From an uncultured Bacteroides sp. (lineage in GTDB: Bacteria > Bacteroidota > Bacteroidia > Bacteroidales > Bacteroidaceae): 64,000 bases of DNA. The stretch covers positions 6,903 to 70,902 of the forward strand of contig USLU01000023.1 of assembly GCA_900555635.1 (NCBI GenBank), written 5' to 3'. The notes under the pieces were generated by a model. The model was not told the DNA's origin. It did not search any database and worked only from the letters and a program-made list of their open reading frames with translations. How positions within the stretch are numbered: the stretch's first letter is position 1; every line of letters begins with the position of its first letter. Below are positions 16,781 through 25,242 of this stretch, one piece after another. Position numbers and translations under genes: made by a program.

Positions 16781-18037
16781 ATGAACCAAAAAAAATATAC
16801 TATCCCCCTTGCACTTGTCTTCTGCCTGTTCTTTCTGTGGGCTATCAGTAGTAACCTGCTTCCCACCATGATAAGGCAATTAATGAAAACTTGCGAACTG
16901 AACACCTTTGAAGCCTCTTTTACCGAAACGGCTTATTGGCTTGCTTATTTTATCTTCCCCATTCCAATAGCTATGTTCATGAAACGCTATAGCTATAAAT
17001 CGGGTATTATCTTCGGTCTGGTATTGGCTGCTATCGGTGGGTTGCTCTTTTTCCCTGCTGCCATGTTGAAGGAATATTGGGCTTACCTTTGTATCTTCTT
17101 CATTATTGCTACCGGAATGTGTTTTCTGGAGACAGCTGCCAATCCGTATGTCACTGTTCTAGGTTCGCCCGAAACGGCTCCGCGACGATTAAACCTGGCA
17201 CAGTCTTTCAATGGACTGGGTGCTTTTATAGCAGCTATGTTTCTGAGCAAACTGGTGCTTAGTGGCTCACAGTATACGCGTGATACCCTTCCTGTTGATT
17301 ATCCGGGTGGTTGGCAAGCCTATATCCAGCTAGAGACGGATGCTATGAAACTGCCTTATCTGATACTGGCTCTGCTGCTTATTGTGATTGCGGTAGTATT
17401 TGTATTTTCTAAACTTCCCAAGATTGGTGATGAAGATACATCGTCATCTGCCGGAACAAAGGAGAAACTGATTGACTTCGGTGTATTGAAACATTCGCAT
17501 TTGCGTTGGGGAGTGATTGCACAGTTCTTTTATAATGGCGGGCAAACAGCTATTAACAGCTTGTTCCTGGTTTACTGCTGTTCGTATGCCGGATTGCAGG
17601 AAGATACTGCAACTACTTTCTTCGGACTGTATATGCTCGCTTTCCTTTTGGGACGTTGGATCGGCACGGGCTTGATGGTGAAATTCCGCCCACAGGATAT
17701 GCTGCTGGTCTATGCTTTGATGAATATACTGCTGTGCGGAGTGGTTATGGCATTTGGTGGTATGGTCGGGCTTTATGCCATGCTGGCTATTTCGTTCTTT
17801 ATGTCCATTATGTATCCTACGCAGTTCTCGTTAGCGCTGAAAGGTTTGGGTGGACAGACCAAGAGTGGTTCGGCTTTTCTGGTTATGGCTATCGTTGGTA
17901 ATGCATGTCTTCCTCAGCTCACAGCATACTTCATGCACGTCAATGAACATATATATTATGTAGCATACTGTGTGCCCATGATTTGTTTCGTATTCTGTGC
18001 CTATTATGGCTGGAAAGGATATAAAGTAATTGATTGA
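16781..18037 (+). CDS. MFS sugar permease, FucP-like (L-fucose / L-galactose:H+ symporter family)
   Basis: Inner-membrane transporter of 418 residues with about 12 hydrophobic segments. The start region (IPLALVFCLFFLWAISSNLL), the ETAANPYVTVLG motif around residue 115 and the LAQSFNGLG motif that follows are typical of the FucP/GluP branch of the major facilitator superfamily. ATG 16781 is used; the longer in-frame reading from 16700 overlaps the amidohydrolase. It should bring the operon's sugar into the cytoplasm, where the reductase and lactonase act. E. coli FucP accepts L-fucose and also L-galactose and D-arabinose, which fits either candidate substrate. Confidence 0.87.
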   Translation: MNQKKYTIPLALVFCLFFLWAISSNLLPTMIRQLMKTCELNTFEASFTETAYWLAYFIFPIPIAMFMKRYSYKSGIIFGLVLAAIGGLLFFPAAMLKEYWAYLCIFFIIATGMCFLETAANPYVTVLGSPETAPRRLNLAQSFNGLGAFIAAMFLSKLVLSGSQYTRDTLPVDYPGGWQAYIQLETDAMKLPYLILALLLIVIAVVFVFSKLPKIGDEDTSSSAGTKEKLIDFGVLKHSHLRWGVIAQFFYNGGQTAINSLFLVYCCSYAGLQEDTATTFFGLYMLAFLLGRWIGTGLMVKFRPQDMLLVYALMNILLCGVVMAFGGMVGLYAMLAISFFMSIMYPTQFSLALKGLGGQTKSGSAFLVMAIVGNACLPQLTAYFMHVNEHIYYVAYCVPMICFVFCAYYGWKGYKVID

Positions 18038-18058
18038 TAAATTTATTTCTTAGATAAT

Positions 18059-19075
18059 ATGAAAGCTGTTCAGATTGTCAACCCCTTTGAAATGCAAGTG
18101 GTTGAATTAGAAAAGCCGGTTGTTGGAGCCGGCGAAGTATTGGTAAAGATAAAGTATGTCGGTTTTTGTGGTTCCGACTTAAATACTTACCTGGGACGTA
18201 ACCCGATGGTGAAACTACCTGTTATTCCCGGACATGAGGTAGGAGCTGTGATTGAAGAAATTGGAGCGGATGTACCTGCCGGTTTCGAGAAAGGAATGAA
18301 CGTAACGTTGAATCCCTATACCAATTGTGGCAAATGTGCTTCGTGCCGCAACGGTCGTGTCAATGCTTGCGAACATAATGAAACCCTCGGTGTGCAACGC
18401 AACGGTGTGATGTGCGAATATGCCGTATTGCCTTGGACTAAGATTATTCCTGCCGGGAAAATATCTCCCCGTGATTGTGCCTTAATAGAACCGATGAGTG
18501 TAGGATTCCATGCCGTTGCCCGTGGTTGCGTAACCGATAATGAATTTGTGATGGTTATAGGTTGTGGTATGATTGGCGTTGGTGCCATTGTGCGTGCTGC
18601 TTTAAGAGGAGCAACTGTTATTGCGGTCGATTTGGATGATGAAAAATTAAACCTGGCAAAGCGGATAGGAGCTACCTATACCATCAACTCGAAGACTGAA
18701 AACGTGCATCAACGCATGCAGGAACTAACTAATGGTTTCGGTGCCGATGTAGTAATTGAAGCTGTGGGTAGCCCTGCAACCTATGTGATGGCTGTAGATG
18801 AGGTCGGTTTTACGGGACGTGTCGTTTGTATCGGCTATGCCAAGAGCGAAGTTGCTTTTCAAACGAAATATTTTGTGCAAAAAGAATTGGATATTCGTGG
18901 TTCCCGCAATGCATTACCTGCCGATTTTCGTGCAGTAATCAATTATATGCAGGCAGACAATTGTCCGTTTGAGGAATTAATAACCAAAGTTATTCAACCT
19001 GAAAAAGCGTTGGAAGCCATGAAAGAGTGGGAAGCCAATCCGGGAAAAGTCTTTCGGATTTTGGTGGAGTTTTGA
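18059..19075 (+). CDS. Zinc-dependent medium-chain dehydrogenase (aldonate/polyol 5-dehydrogenase type)
   Basis: Zinc alcohol dehydrogenase of 338 residues. Catalytic zinc ligands are C37 (GFCGSD) and H59/E60 (PGHEVG). The structural zinc is held by C90, C93, C96 and C104. The Rossmann nucleotide site is GCGMIG (168-173), with an acidic DLDD (about 192-195) that favours NAD. It resembles RspB/LgoD-like enzymes, which oxidise L-galactonate or L-gulonate at C5. In this operon it would act after the lactonase, turning the aldonate into a keto-acid. An alternative is a threonine- or sorbitol-type dehydrogenase. It begins 21 bp after the permease. Confidence 0.82.
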   Translation: MKAVQIVNPFEMQVVELEKPVVGAGEVLVKIKYVGFCGSDLNTYLGRNPMVKLPVIPGHEVGAVIEEIGADVPAGFEKGMNVTLNPYTNCGKCASCRNGRVNACEHNETLGVQRNGVMCEYAVLPWTKIIPAGKISPRDCALIEPMSVGFHAVARGCVTDNEFVMVIGCGMIGVGAIVRAALRGATVIAVDLDDEKLNLAKRIGATYTINSKTENVHQRMQELTNGFGADVVIEAVGSPATYVMAVDEVGFTGRVVCIGYAKSEVAFQTKYFVQKELDIRGSRNALPADFRAVINYMQADNCPFEELITKVIQPEKALEAMKEWEANPGKVFRILVEF

Positions 19076-19101
19076 AGAAAAAACAAATAAAAAGAATATA
19101 A

Positions 19102-20715
19102 ATGAAGAAACTGTTATGCTTAATCGGAGTCGGAATTCTTTGTACCGCACTCCATGCACAGATAACCGAACGCGAACGTCCTGCCGAATGGAAACAATTG
19201 GTAAAAGGTGCCCGTTTCATGGACCGCTTTCTCCCTATGCCCGATGGCATTCAGGCTAAAGGCATTTGGGGAACAGACAGTGTTCAGAACCGCTATGTCG
19301 ATAATGGTATTGAATTACCGACAACCTCTTTTTGGGGTGGAAATATTCTACAAGCTCCGGATGGTAAATATCATCTCTATGTATGCGGATGGCCGGAAGA
19401 CTCCCCAAATGGACATATGTTCTGGTCTAATTCCACTGTTTATCACGCTGTTTCCAACAGTTCTATAGGTCCTTTTAAAATTCAGAATTCTGTAGGAAAA
19501 GGACATAATCCCGAAGCTTTCCGGTTGAAAGACGGTCGTGTTGTAGTTTATGTGATAGATGGTTATTACATTGCCGATAAAGAAGACAGCCCTGTTTGGA
19601 CTTACGGTAAGTTTAATTTCGATCCACGTGATCGCAAAATCATCGAAGGGCTTTCTAATCTCACCTTTGCCCGTCGTCAAGATGATTCCTATCTTATGGT
19701 GTGTCGTGGAGGTGGTGTCTGGATTAGTAAAGATGGTCTTTCTACTTACTTTCAATTGACCGATAAACGGGTGTATCCTCCAGTCGAAGGCCGTTTTGAA
19801 GACCCAGTAGTATGGCGGGATGAACTTCAATATCATTTGATAGTGAATGATTGGTTAGGCCGTATTGCCTTCTATCAACGTTCCAAAGATGGAGTTCATT
19901 GGGTTACCGAGCAGGGAGAGGCGTATGTACCGGGTGTCTCTTTCCACAAAGATGGCGAAGTAGAACATTGGTTTAAATACGAGCGCGCCAAGGTTTTTCA
20001 GGATAATCATGGTCGTCCGGTTCAGATGAACTTTGCAGTAATTGATACGATTAAATGGGAAGATAAGCCGAATGACCGACATAGCTCCAAGAATATCAGT
20101 ATTCCGCTGAATAAAGGTCTGCTTCTTTCTGTTTTGAATGAGAAAGAAATAACTCCTTCTACTCGTAATATTGAGGTAAAGATTGCTGCCGAAGAAGGTT
20201 TCAATCCACAGACGGATGTGGATGTAAAGTCCTTGCGTTTCGGTTCGTTTACGGAAGTGAACTTCGGTCGTGGCTGTAAACCCTTGAAGTCAAGAAACTC
20301 CGGTAACGATTTGATTGTAGTATTCAGTGGAAAAGGAAGCGGTATCACAGCCGATGAGTTTGCACCCAAAATGATAGGAAAAGATAAAAACGGAGCTATG
20401 CTTTTCGGATATGCCCGTCTTCCCTATGTTGATTATCAGCCTGCATTGCTATCAGCTCGACGTCCGGTATACGACAAAGATAAAAGTGAACTGAAATTAG
20501 AAGTACAGAACTTTGGCTTGTCAGCTTCAAAACCTGTTGAAGTGGAAGTCATGTGTAACGGAGTCAGCCAAGGACGTACTTCGATACAGGCTTTGAAACC
20601 TTATGAAACAGTGAATGTATCCATAAAAACTTCATCATCTGCTTTTGATGACAAGTCGCAGTATGAAGTTGTTTTTATACAGAATGGAGTAGAGATAGAA
20701 ATGAATAAGTTTTAA
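19102..20715 (+). CDS. Secreted beta-propeller glycosidase-like protein, family uncertain
   Basis: A 537-residue protein with a signal peptide (1-20, ending ALHAQ). Residues about 70-340 contain repeated propeller-blade patterns (GGNILQAPDGKYHLYVCGW; YLMVCRGGGVWISKDG; QYHLIVNDWLGRIAFYQRSKDG) like the GH32/43/68/117 fold. Possible active-site acids are E138 in GHNPEAF and E233/D234 in GRFEDPVVW. Residues about 440-537 look like a CARDB-type beta-sandwich (VEVEVMCNGVSQG). I cannot assign a known family. As the only secreted member of the operon it should release the sugar that the FucP-like permease imports, for example a terminal L-galactosyl or L-fucosyl unit. A terminator-type hairpin follows. 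Confidence 0.65.
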   Translation: MKKLLCLIGVGILCTALHAQITERERPAEWKQLVKGARFMDRFLPMPDGIQAKGIWGTDSVQNRYVDNGIELPTTSFWGGNILQAPDGKYHLYVCGWPEDSPNGHMFWSNSTVYHAVSNSSIGPFKIQNSVGKGHNPEAFRLKDGRVVVYVIDGYYIADKEDSPVWTYGKFNFDPRDRKIIEGLSNLTFARRQDDSYLMVCRGGGVWISKDGLSTYFQLTDKRVYPPVEGRFEDPVVWRDELQYHLIVNDWLGRIAFYQRSKDGVHWVTEQGEAYVPGVSFHKDGEVEHWFKYERAKVFQDNHGRPVQMNFAVIDTIKWEDKPNDRHSSKNISIPLNKGLLLSVLNEKEITPSTRNIEVKIAAEEGFNPQTDVDVKSLRFGSFTEVNFGRGCKPLKSRNSGNDLIVVFSGKGSGITADEFAPKMIGKDKNGAMLFGYARLPYVDYQPALLSARRPVYDKDKSELKLEVQNFGLSASKPVEVEVMCNGVSQGRTSIQALKPYETVNVSIKTSSSAFDDKSQYEVVFIQNGVEIEMNKF

Positions 20716-20727
20716 GAATGATAACCT

Positions 20728-20760
20728 GGACTGCATGAGTTTAATAACCTGATGCAGTCC
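20728..20760 (+). terminator. Hairpin ending the L-sugar operon, between convergent genes
   Basis: Perfect 9-bp stem GGACTGCAT (20728-20736) / ATGCAGTCC (20752-20760) with a 15-nt loop, followed by TTCTAATTTCTC. It lies 13 bp after the stop of the propeller protein and 44 bp from the GH84 stop on the other strand. The U-tract is imperfect. Confidence 0.6.
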
Positions 20761-20803
20761 TTCTAATTTCTCGTCTTCCTATGCTTATGCAGAGAAGTTG
20801 ACG

Positions 20804-23365
20804 TCACCTATCCTGGAAAATGATTTCAAATATCTCTACCGCTCCATCAATCGTTATTTTCTCTGTTCCCTTTTTGAAATCTACTTTTACGAAAGGAGTG
20901 TTTATTGTAGTTTCTGCTAACAAATTATTGTCAGAAGCATATTGAAGTAGTTTTAAAGGTCCTTTTGATGAATTAGGTTTAAGCAAGAGAGTGCATCCTG
21001 AAGCTTTTTCGGGAAGCGTGAAGGATAAGGCACCACTATTGGCATATGAAGTAAACGGATTTTTATCAAATGCAAAAAGGGCTTTTCCTAGGTCGTCAGC
21101 TTCGACGCAGAAGTTCAGTTTCTCTACTTTCAGAGGGTTTATCTCGAATGAGCGGATAGCGACCCAGTTGCTTTTTGTTGATGGAAGTTTCTTTAACCGG
21201 ACATATCTGGCTTTCACGGGAGTTCCGTTCCAGTTTATTACATATTGTTTTTTAAGGCTGTCGGTAAGTGCGATCCAACTTTTTCCATCTTCTGAATATT
21301 CTACTAGGGCATTGTCAAAGTAATCTACATCGTCAACCGAATTTCTGCCTTGCAGAATAGATATTTCGGTTATCTCTTTTGTACAGCCAAGGTCAGTTCC
21401 AATCCAACTTTGGTTGTTTTGTGAAGTGCCCGAGGTGTAGAATGTGGTAGAGTCATTGTCAAACATCAGTTTGCCCTGAATAGTGCTGAGATTATTGAAT
21501 GATCCGATTGCTGTGTTGGAAAGCGGAAGTTTTCCCGTCAGTTTGGTATAGAACTTTCTTAGTAAATCATCCATTGTATTTTCGTAGAACGACTGCATTT
21601 TCATTGTACCGGATTTGTGAGCATTGAATGCTTTGCGGTCTTCTTTAGTCATCAGATTATTGATGTATGCAGCCCAGAATGTAGCATTATCAGCTTTCTT
21701 GTAAAGTTCTATCAAGTCCAACGCTTGCTTTCCTCTGGTACCGAGTTTGCCAAATTCCACAAGCCAGGGGCGAAGTTCGCTAAGAAGTATCTTATTAGCA
21801 CACTTTTCTTCCATCTCTGCGGGAGTTTTCTCTATTTTATCGAATTCTCTTTGCAGATTGTTGAATTCTTCTTTGGTGTAGTTATCTATTCTGAATGTTT
21901 CTGTTTCCCACGATTCAGCTCTCCGGTATCCGGTTTCTGTATCGCACGAATGAATGGCAAAAGTTCTGTAAGCCTCTTTTGCTTCAGGGGTGAGTTCGGC
22001 TATACCACGTTCCCAGTTGTCGATAGGGTTATACTCCGCTATATTCCAGGCATAATCAGCTACGCCGTAAAGTGCCAGTTTGGAGGCTTCGCCGTGTTCC
22101 ATCGGATTACTGATTAATCCGCAAAGGTCATTTGAGGTGAGCAAGGTGTCGAGACCATAAGCAGGACCTTGCATAATAATATGACGTGCATAGTCGGTAA
22201 CGGGGAAGTTCCACCAATATAATGCGGGGCGTTTGATACGGGAGTTTACCCAATCCATAGTCTCTTTGGTGAGGTCGCTGCATACAACGTCACCTGTCCA
22301 GAATACATTGATTGAGGGGTCCAGATTGTTGCCGTATATGCAAAGGCTTCCTTGTGGGGTAGGGTTTGCCCAAAGTTTGGAGTAGTCCGTCGGACAAACA
22401 ATGAGGGGGGCTACATCACCTTTTGTTTTCACAAAGTCTTTGTTCAACCTATTCAGTAATTCGGTTTGTTTCATAGGATTGGTACCTTCGCCTTCAATAT
22501 CGTCAAAGAAGATGGCGAACGAACGTACACCGAGATCGTACATCAGGTTGAATTTGTGAACCAGGTTATTATAATCAGCGTCATTCCACTTGATGTCTTG
22601 TCCCGGATGAATGGCCCATACAAAGTCTACACGGTTGCGATTACAGGCAGTCACCAGTTCCTTGATACTTTCTGCTTCTTTTTCGGGATAGGGTAGGCGC
22701 CAGTTGGGACAACTGTGATAGGGATCATCTTTAGGACCATACAAGTAATAATTCATTTTGAATTTGCCATAGAAGTCTATGAGCGACAGCCTTACCTGAT
22801 GTGACCATGGTGTGCCATAAAATCCTTCAACTACTCCTCTGTACGGAAGATCGGGATAATCATTGATATTTAGGTGCGGCAGTTTGCTGTTTGCCGAAAC
22901 GGGACTTTTCATTATTTGGCGAAGAGTTTGTATTCCATAAAAAGCGCCTTTTTCATCATATCCGATAATGGATATGCCTTTTCCGTCAATGTTGATTGAA
23001 TATGCACCTGATATACTTTTTACTCCCGATTTGAGTGAAACCTTTTTCCCGAAGTCTATCGTAAGTTTTGTTCCTCTTTTACTAAGATTGGCAAGTCCCA
23101 AGTCCGTAGAGAATTTTCCTTGTATATCCTTTAGGTTGATGCCTTTTGATATATCAAGTTCACTGCCTTCCACAAGTTTGATATTGTGGGGCGTAGGATT
23201 AATAATCAATCCTTTGTGATCAGTGACTTTGCCGGGCACTATACGAATATCTTGAGATTCTGACCTTTGTGTGTTTAAATCAATGTCTTGTTCTTGTGCC
23301 ACAAGATTGCCACCCGTAAATAGAGTGACCGCTAATAGTGCCAGAGTTTTCTTGTAATTTATCAT
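20804..23365 (-). CDS. Glycoside hydrolase family 84 beta-N-acetylglucosaminidase (O-GlcNAcase-like)
   Basis: Secreted exo-beta-N-acetylglucosaminidase of 853 residues acting by substrate-assisted catalysis. Signal peptide 1-23; N-terminal GH20b-like domain about 55-170; catalytic barrel about 173-470, opening with PYRGVVEGFYGTPWSHQ. The paired catalytic aspartates D288 and D289 lie in AIFFDDIEG. A helical region follows, and the C-terminus carries an F5/8-type sandwich (about 620-750; WIGTDLG, ARYVRLKKLPSTKSNWVAI). The order matches the characterised B. thetaiotaomicron enzyme. It is the last gene after the second SusD and is separated from it by a large hairpin. Role: trimming GlcNAc from host glycans. 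Confidence 0.93.
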   Translation of the reverse strand: MINYKKTLALLAVTLFTGGNLVAQEQDIDLNTQRSESQDIRIVPGKVTDHKGLIINPTPHNIKLVEGSELDISKGINLKDIQGKFSTDLGLANLSKRGTKLTIDFGKKVSLKSGVKSISGAYSINIDGKGISIIGYDEKGAFYGIQTLRQIMKSPVSANSKLPHLNINDYPDLPYRGVVEGFYGTPWSHQVRLSLIDFYGKFKMNYYLYGPKDDPYHSCPNWRLPYPEKEAESIKELVTACNRNRVDFVWAIHPGQDIKWNDADYNNLVHKFNLMYDLGVRSFAIFFDDIEGEGTNPMKQTELLNRLNKDFVKTKGDVAPLIVCPTDYSKLWANPTPQGSLCIYGNNLDPSINVFWTGDVVCSDLTKETMDWVNSRIKRPALYWWNFPVTDYARHIIMQGPAYGLDTLLTSNDLCGLISNPMEHGEASKLALYGVADYAWNIAEYNPIDNWERGIAELTPEAKEAYRTFAIHSCDTETGYRRAESWETETFRIDNYTKEEFNNLQREFDKIEKTPAEMEEKCANKILLSELRPWLVEFGKLGTRGKQALDLIELYKKADNATFWAAYINNLMTKEDRKAFNAHKSGTMKMQSFYENTMDDLLRKFYTKLTGKLPLSNTAIGSFNNLSTIQGKLMFDNDSTTFYTSGTSQNNQSWIGTDLGCTKEITEISILQGRNSVDDVDYFDNALVEYSEDGKSWIALTDSLKKQYVINWNGTPVKARYVRLKKLPSTKSNWVAIRSFEINPLKVEKLNFCVEADDLGKALFAFDKNPFTSYANSGALSFTLPEKASGCTLLLKPNSSKGPLKLLQYASDNNLLAETTINTPFVKVDFKKGTEKITIDGAVEIFEIIFQDR

Positions 23366-23405
23366 GATGCAATAGATTTGTTTATATATAATGCCTACAT
23401 GAAGC

Positions 23406-23491
23406 GTATCTCAACCGTATTTGCTCCGTGGTTTCTCCATTTGAAGTACCCTAAATACGAGGAAGGTACGGAGCAGATATGGTTGAGATAC
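23406..23491. repeat. 24-bp-arm hairpin between susD-like and GH84 genes
   Basis: Arms 23406-23429 and 23468-23491 are complementary at 22 of 24 positions around a 38-nt loop. The minus-strand transcript from the SusC/SusD genes into GH84 would fold here. No U-tract follows, so it is not a classic terminator; it may set mRNA stability or processing between SusD and GH84. Confidence 0.7.
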
Positions 23492-23539
23492 ACTTATTCA
23501 GCTAATTGGTCATGTCAAGGGGGAGTGACTTTTGTTCTG

Positions 23540-25231
23540 TTAGAAGTTACCTTTGTCAGCATTGTCCCACCATAAGTGCGTTCCGCCTTTATCTCCGGAA
23601 ATGCCATACTTGCTTGAGTTCTCTTCATCCAAAAGTTTAAGTCCGCTTTCCAGACCTTTGGCATTGGCATCATAAGCTTGGCTGCTGTAGATAACACGGC
23701 GAACGCCTTCTGCCATATTTACACCTCCATTACTTTCGTTTACAAAAGGAGGGAGGAAATGCGGATAGCCTGTACGTCGTTGTTCTGCCCATGCTTCGGT
23801 TGATAGTGGGAATAATGCAAGCCATTTTTGGGTAATGATACGTTCCAATTTTTGTTCGTTGGTAGCAGCCTCATCCCATTTTACACTTAGTTTATTAACT
23901 GCACGCGTACTGAAGGTAGGATTTACCGGATCTACAAAGTCAATTTGAGTAGTAGTGCCATTTATATAAGCGTCGATCGCTCCATCTTCATATTTCTTTA
24001 CTCCTGCATATTCACCTCTATAAGCTAACTCGTTTTCTGCGGAAACCCGAATTCCCTTTTCGTATAAATCTTTCACGCTTTCGGTACCGATATTCCATCT
24101 TAATTTAGCTTCAGCTAACAAGAAGTATGATTCAGCAGCTTTCATGATCGGTAATGGCATAGAGTAAGAAGAACCTCCGTTGCCTTGAATCCAACCGGAG
24201 AAGTTGCCCCAATTGTTTGGCTTGGCGGGCAGACCGCTGGCAAAGCGAATTCCAAGATACTGACTATCTTTGGGCACTATTACTTCACTGTTGTTCTTAT
24301 CTTTAACATCTCCTGTATTTTTAGTCATATACAATGGTTGTCTTGGGTCTTTCATGCCACTCATCAAGGTTACTAAATTGGCATTGAATCCACAATCTCC
24401 CCATGCGAACATCAGCCACATTTCATTTTCTAAGCCTTTACTTATTAAAATATCTTTGTTTACGGTAGCTAGGGTGTTTGTAGCTGCTTCTGTAGCTATT
24501 GTTTTTAAATTCATGTCAGTACCGGTTTCTGCCTCGCGTTTTGAGAGTCGTAAAGCCATACGAAGCTTCATAGTATTGGCAATCTTTATCCATAGTTCAA
24601 TATCTCCGTTACACCAACAGTCGAAAGTTTTTAGTTTTACTATTTCATCGGCACTCATGGCTTTGATGTCTATCATGGCTTGGTTCAAATCATTGAACAT
24701 AGCTTTATAAAGATCCTTTTGGCTATCAAAATCATAGTAAGCCTCGTTTTTGTTTTGAAGAATGGAGCTATAGGGCAGCGGACCATAGGCGTCTGTTGTC
24801 ATCAGAGTTCCGTAGGCTTGTACGATTCGCATGACTCCTGCCAGACCTTTGTTGCCGTCTACATCGCACTGTGCAATGATGCGACGTGTGTTATTAAAGA
24901 TATGCAGGTAGTAGTTTTCGTACATACCACCACTGTGTCCTCTATTCTCACCCATGTCTCCGTTCGTGAAGTTTCCATTGGGAGTCATGAAATATCCGCC
25001 GTAAAGGTCAATTGTTAGGTTGGTCCAAAACTGGAACATATTTTGCTGTGGAGGATAGCAGTAGGTCATTGGCTCGGTACACTGTGCCGCAAAAGGCAAA
25101 TCTGCCGGGTTTACCTGAATATTGCTGGTATTCAGACTTTCAAAGTTATCAGTACATGAGGTGATAACATTTGCTCCAAAGATGGCAAATGCAATCAATA
25201 AGGTATATTTTAAAATAATTGTTGGTTTCAT
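23540..25231 (-). CDS. SusD/RagB-like glycan-binding lipoprotein (second pair)
   Basis: Outer-membrane lipoprotein of 563 residues with lipobox ITSC (Cys26). The mostly helical TPR-like body carries typical SusD-family landmarks: YGPLPYSSI near residue 150, AESYFLLAEAKLRWN in the second half, then KLERIITQKWLALFP and a C-terminal GGTHLWWDNADKGNF. It caps the TonB-dependent transporter encoded 11 bp upstream and binds oligosaccharide at the cell surface. Its C-terminus closely resembles that of the other SusD at 28473-30113, so the two pairs are paralogues. It is followed by a hairpin and GH84. Substrate is inferred as a GlcNAc-containing glycan. Confidence 0.92.
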   Translation of the reverse strand: MKPTIILKYTLLIAFAIFGANVITSCTDNFESLNTSNIQVNPADLPFAAQCTEPMTYCYPPQQNMFQFWTNLTIDLYGGYFMTPNGNFTNGDMGENRGHSGGMYENYYLHIFNNTRRIIAQCDVDGNKGLAGVMRIVQAYGTLMTTDAYGPLPYSSILQNKNEAYYDFDSQKDLYKAMFNDLNQAMIDIKAMSADEIVKLKTFDCWCNGDIELWIKIANTMKLRMALRLSKREAETGTDMNLKTIATEAATNTLATVNKDILISKGLENEMWLMFAWGDCGFNANLVTLMSGMKDPRQPLYMTKNTGDVKDKNNSEVIVPKDSQYLGIRFASGLPAKPNNWGNFSGWIQGNGGSSYSMPLPIMKAAESYFLLAEAKLRWNIGTESVKDLYEKGIRVSAENELAYRGEYAGVKKYEDGAIDAYINGTTTQIDFVDPVNPTFSTRAVNKLSVKWDEAATNEQKLERIITQKWLALFPLSTEAWAEQRRTGYPHFLPPFVNESNGGVNMAEGVRRVIYSSQAYDANAKGLESGLKLLDEENSSKYGISGDKGGTHLWWDNADKGNF

Positions 25232-25242
25232 TATCGTAGGTA

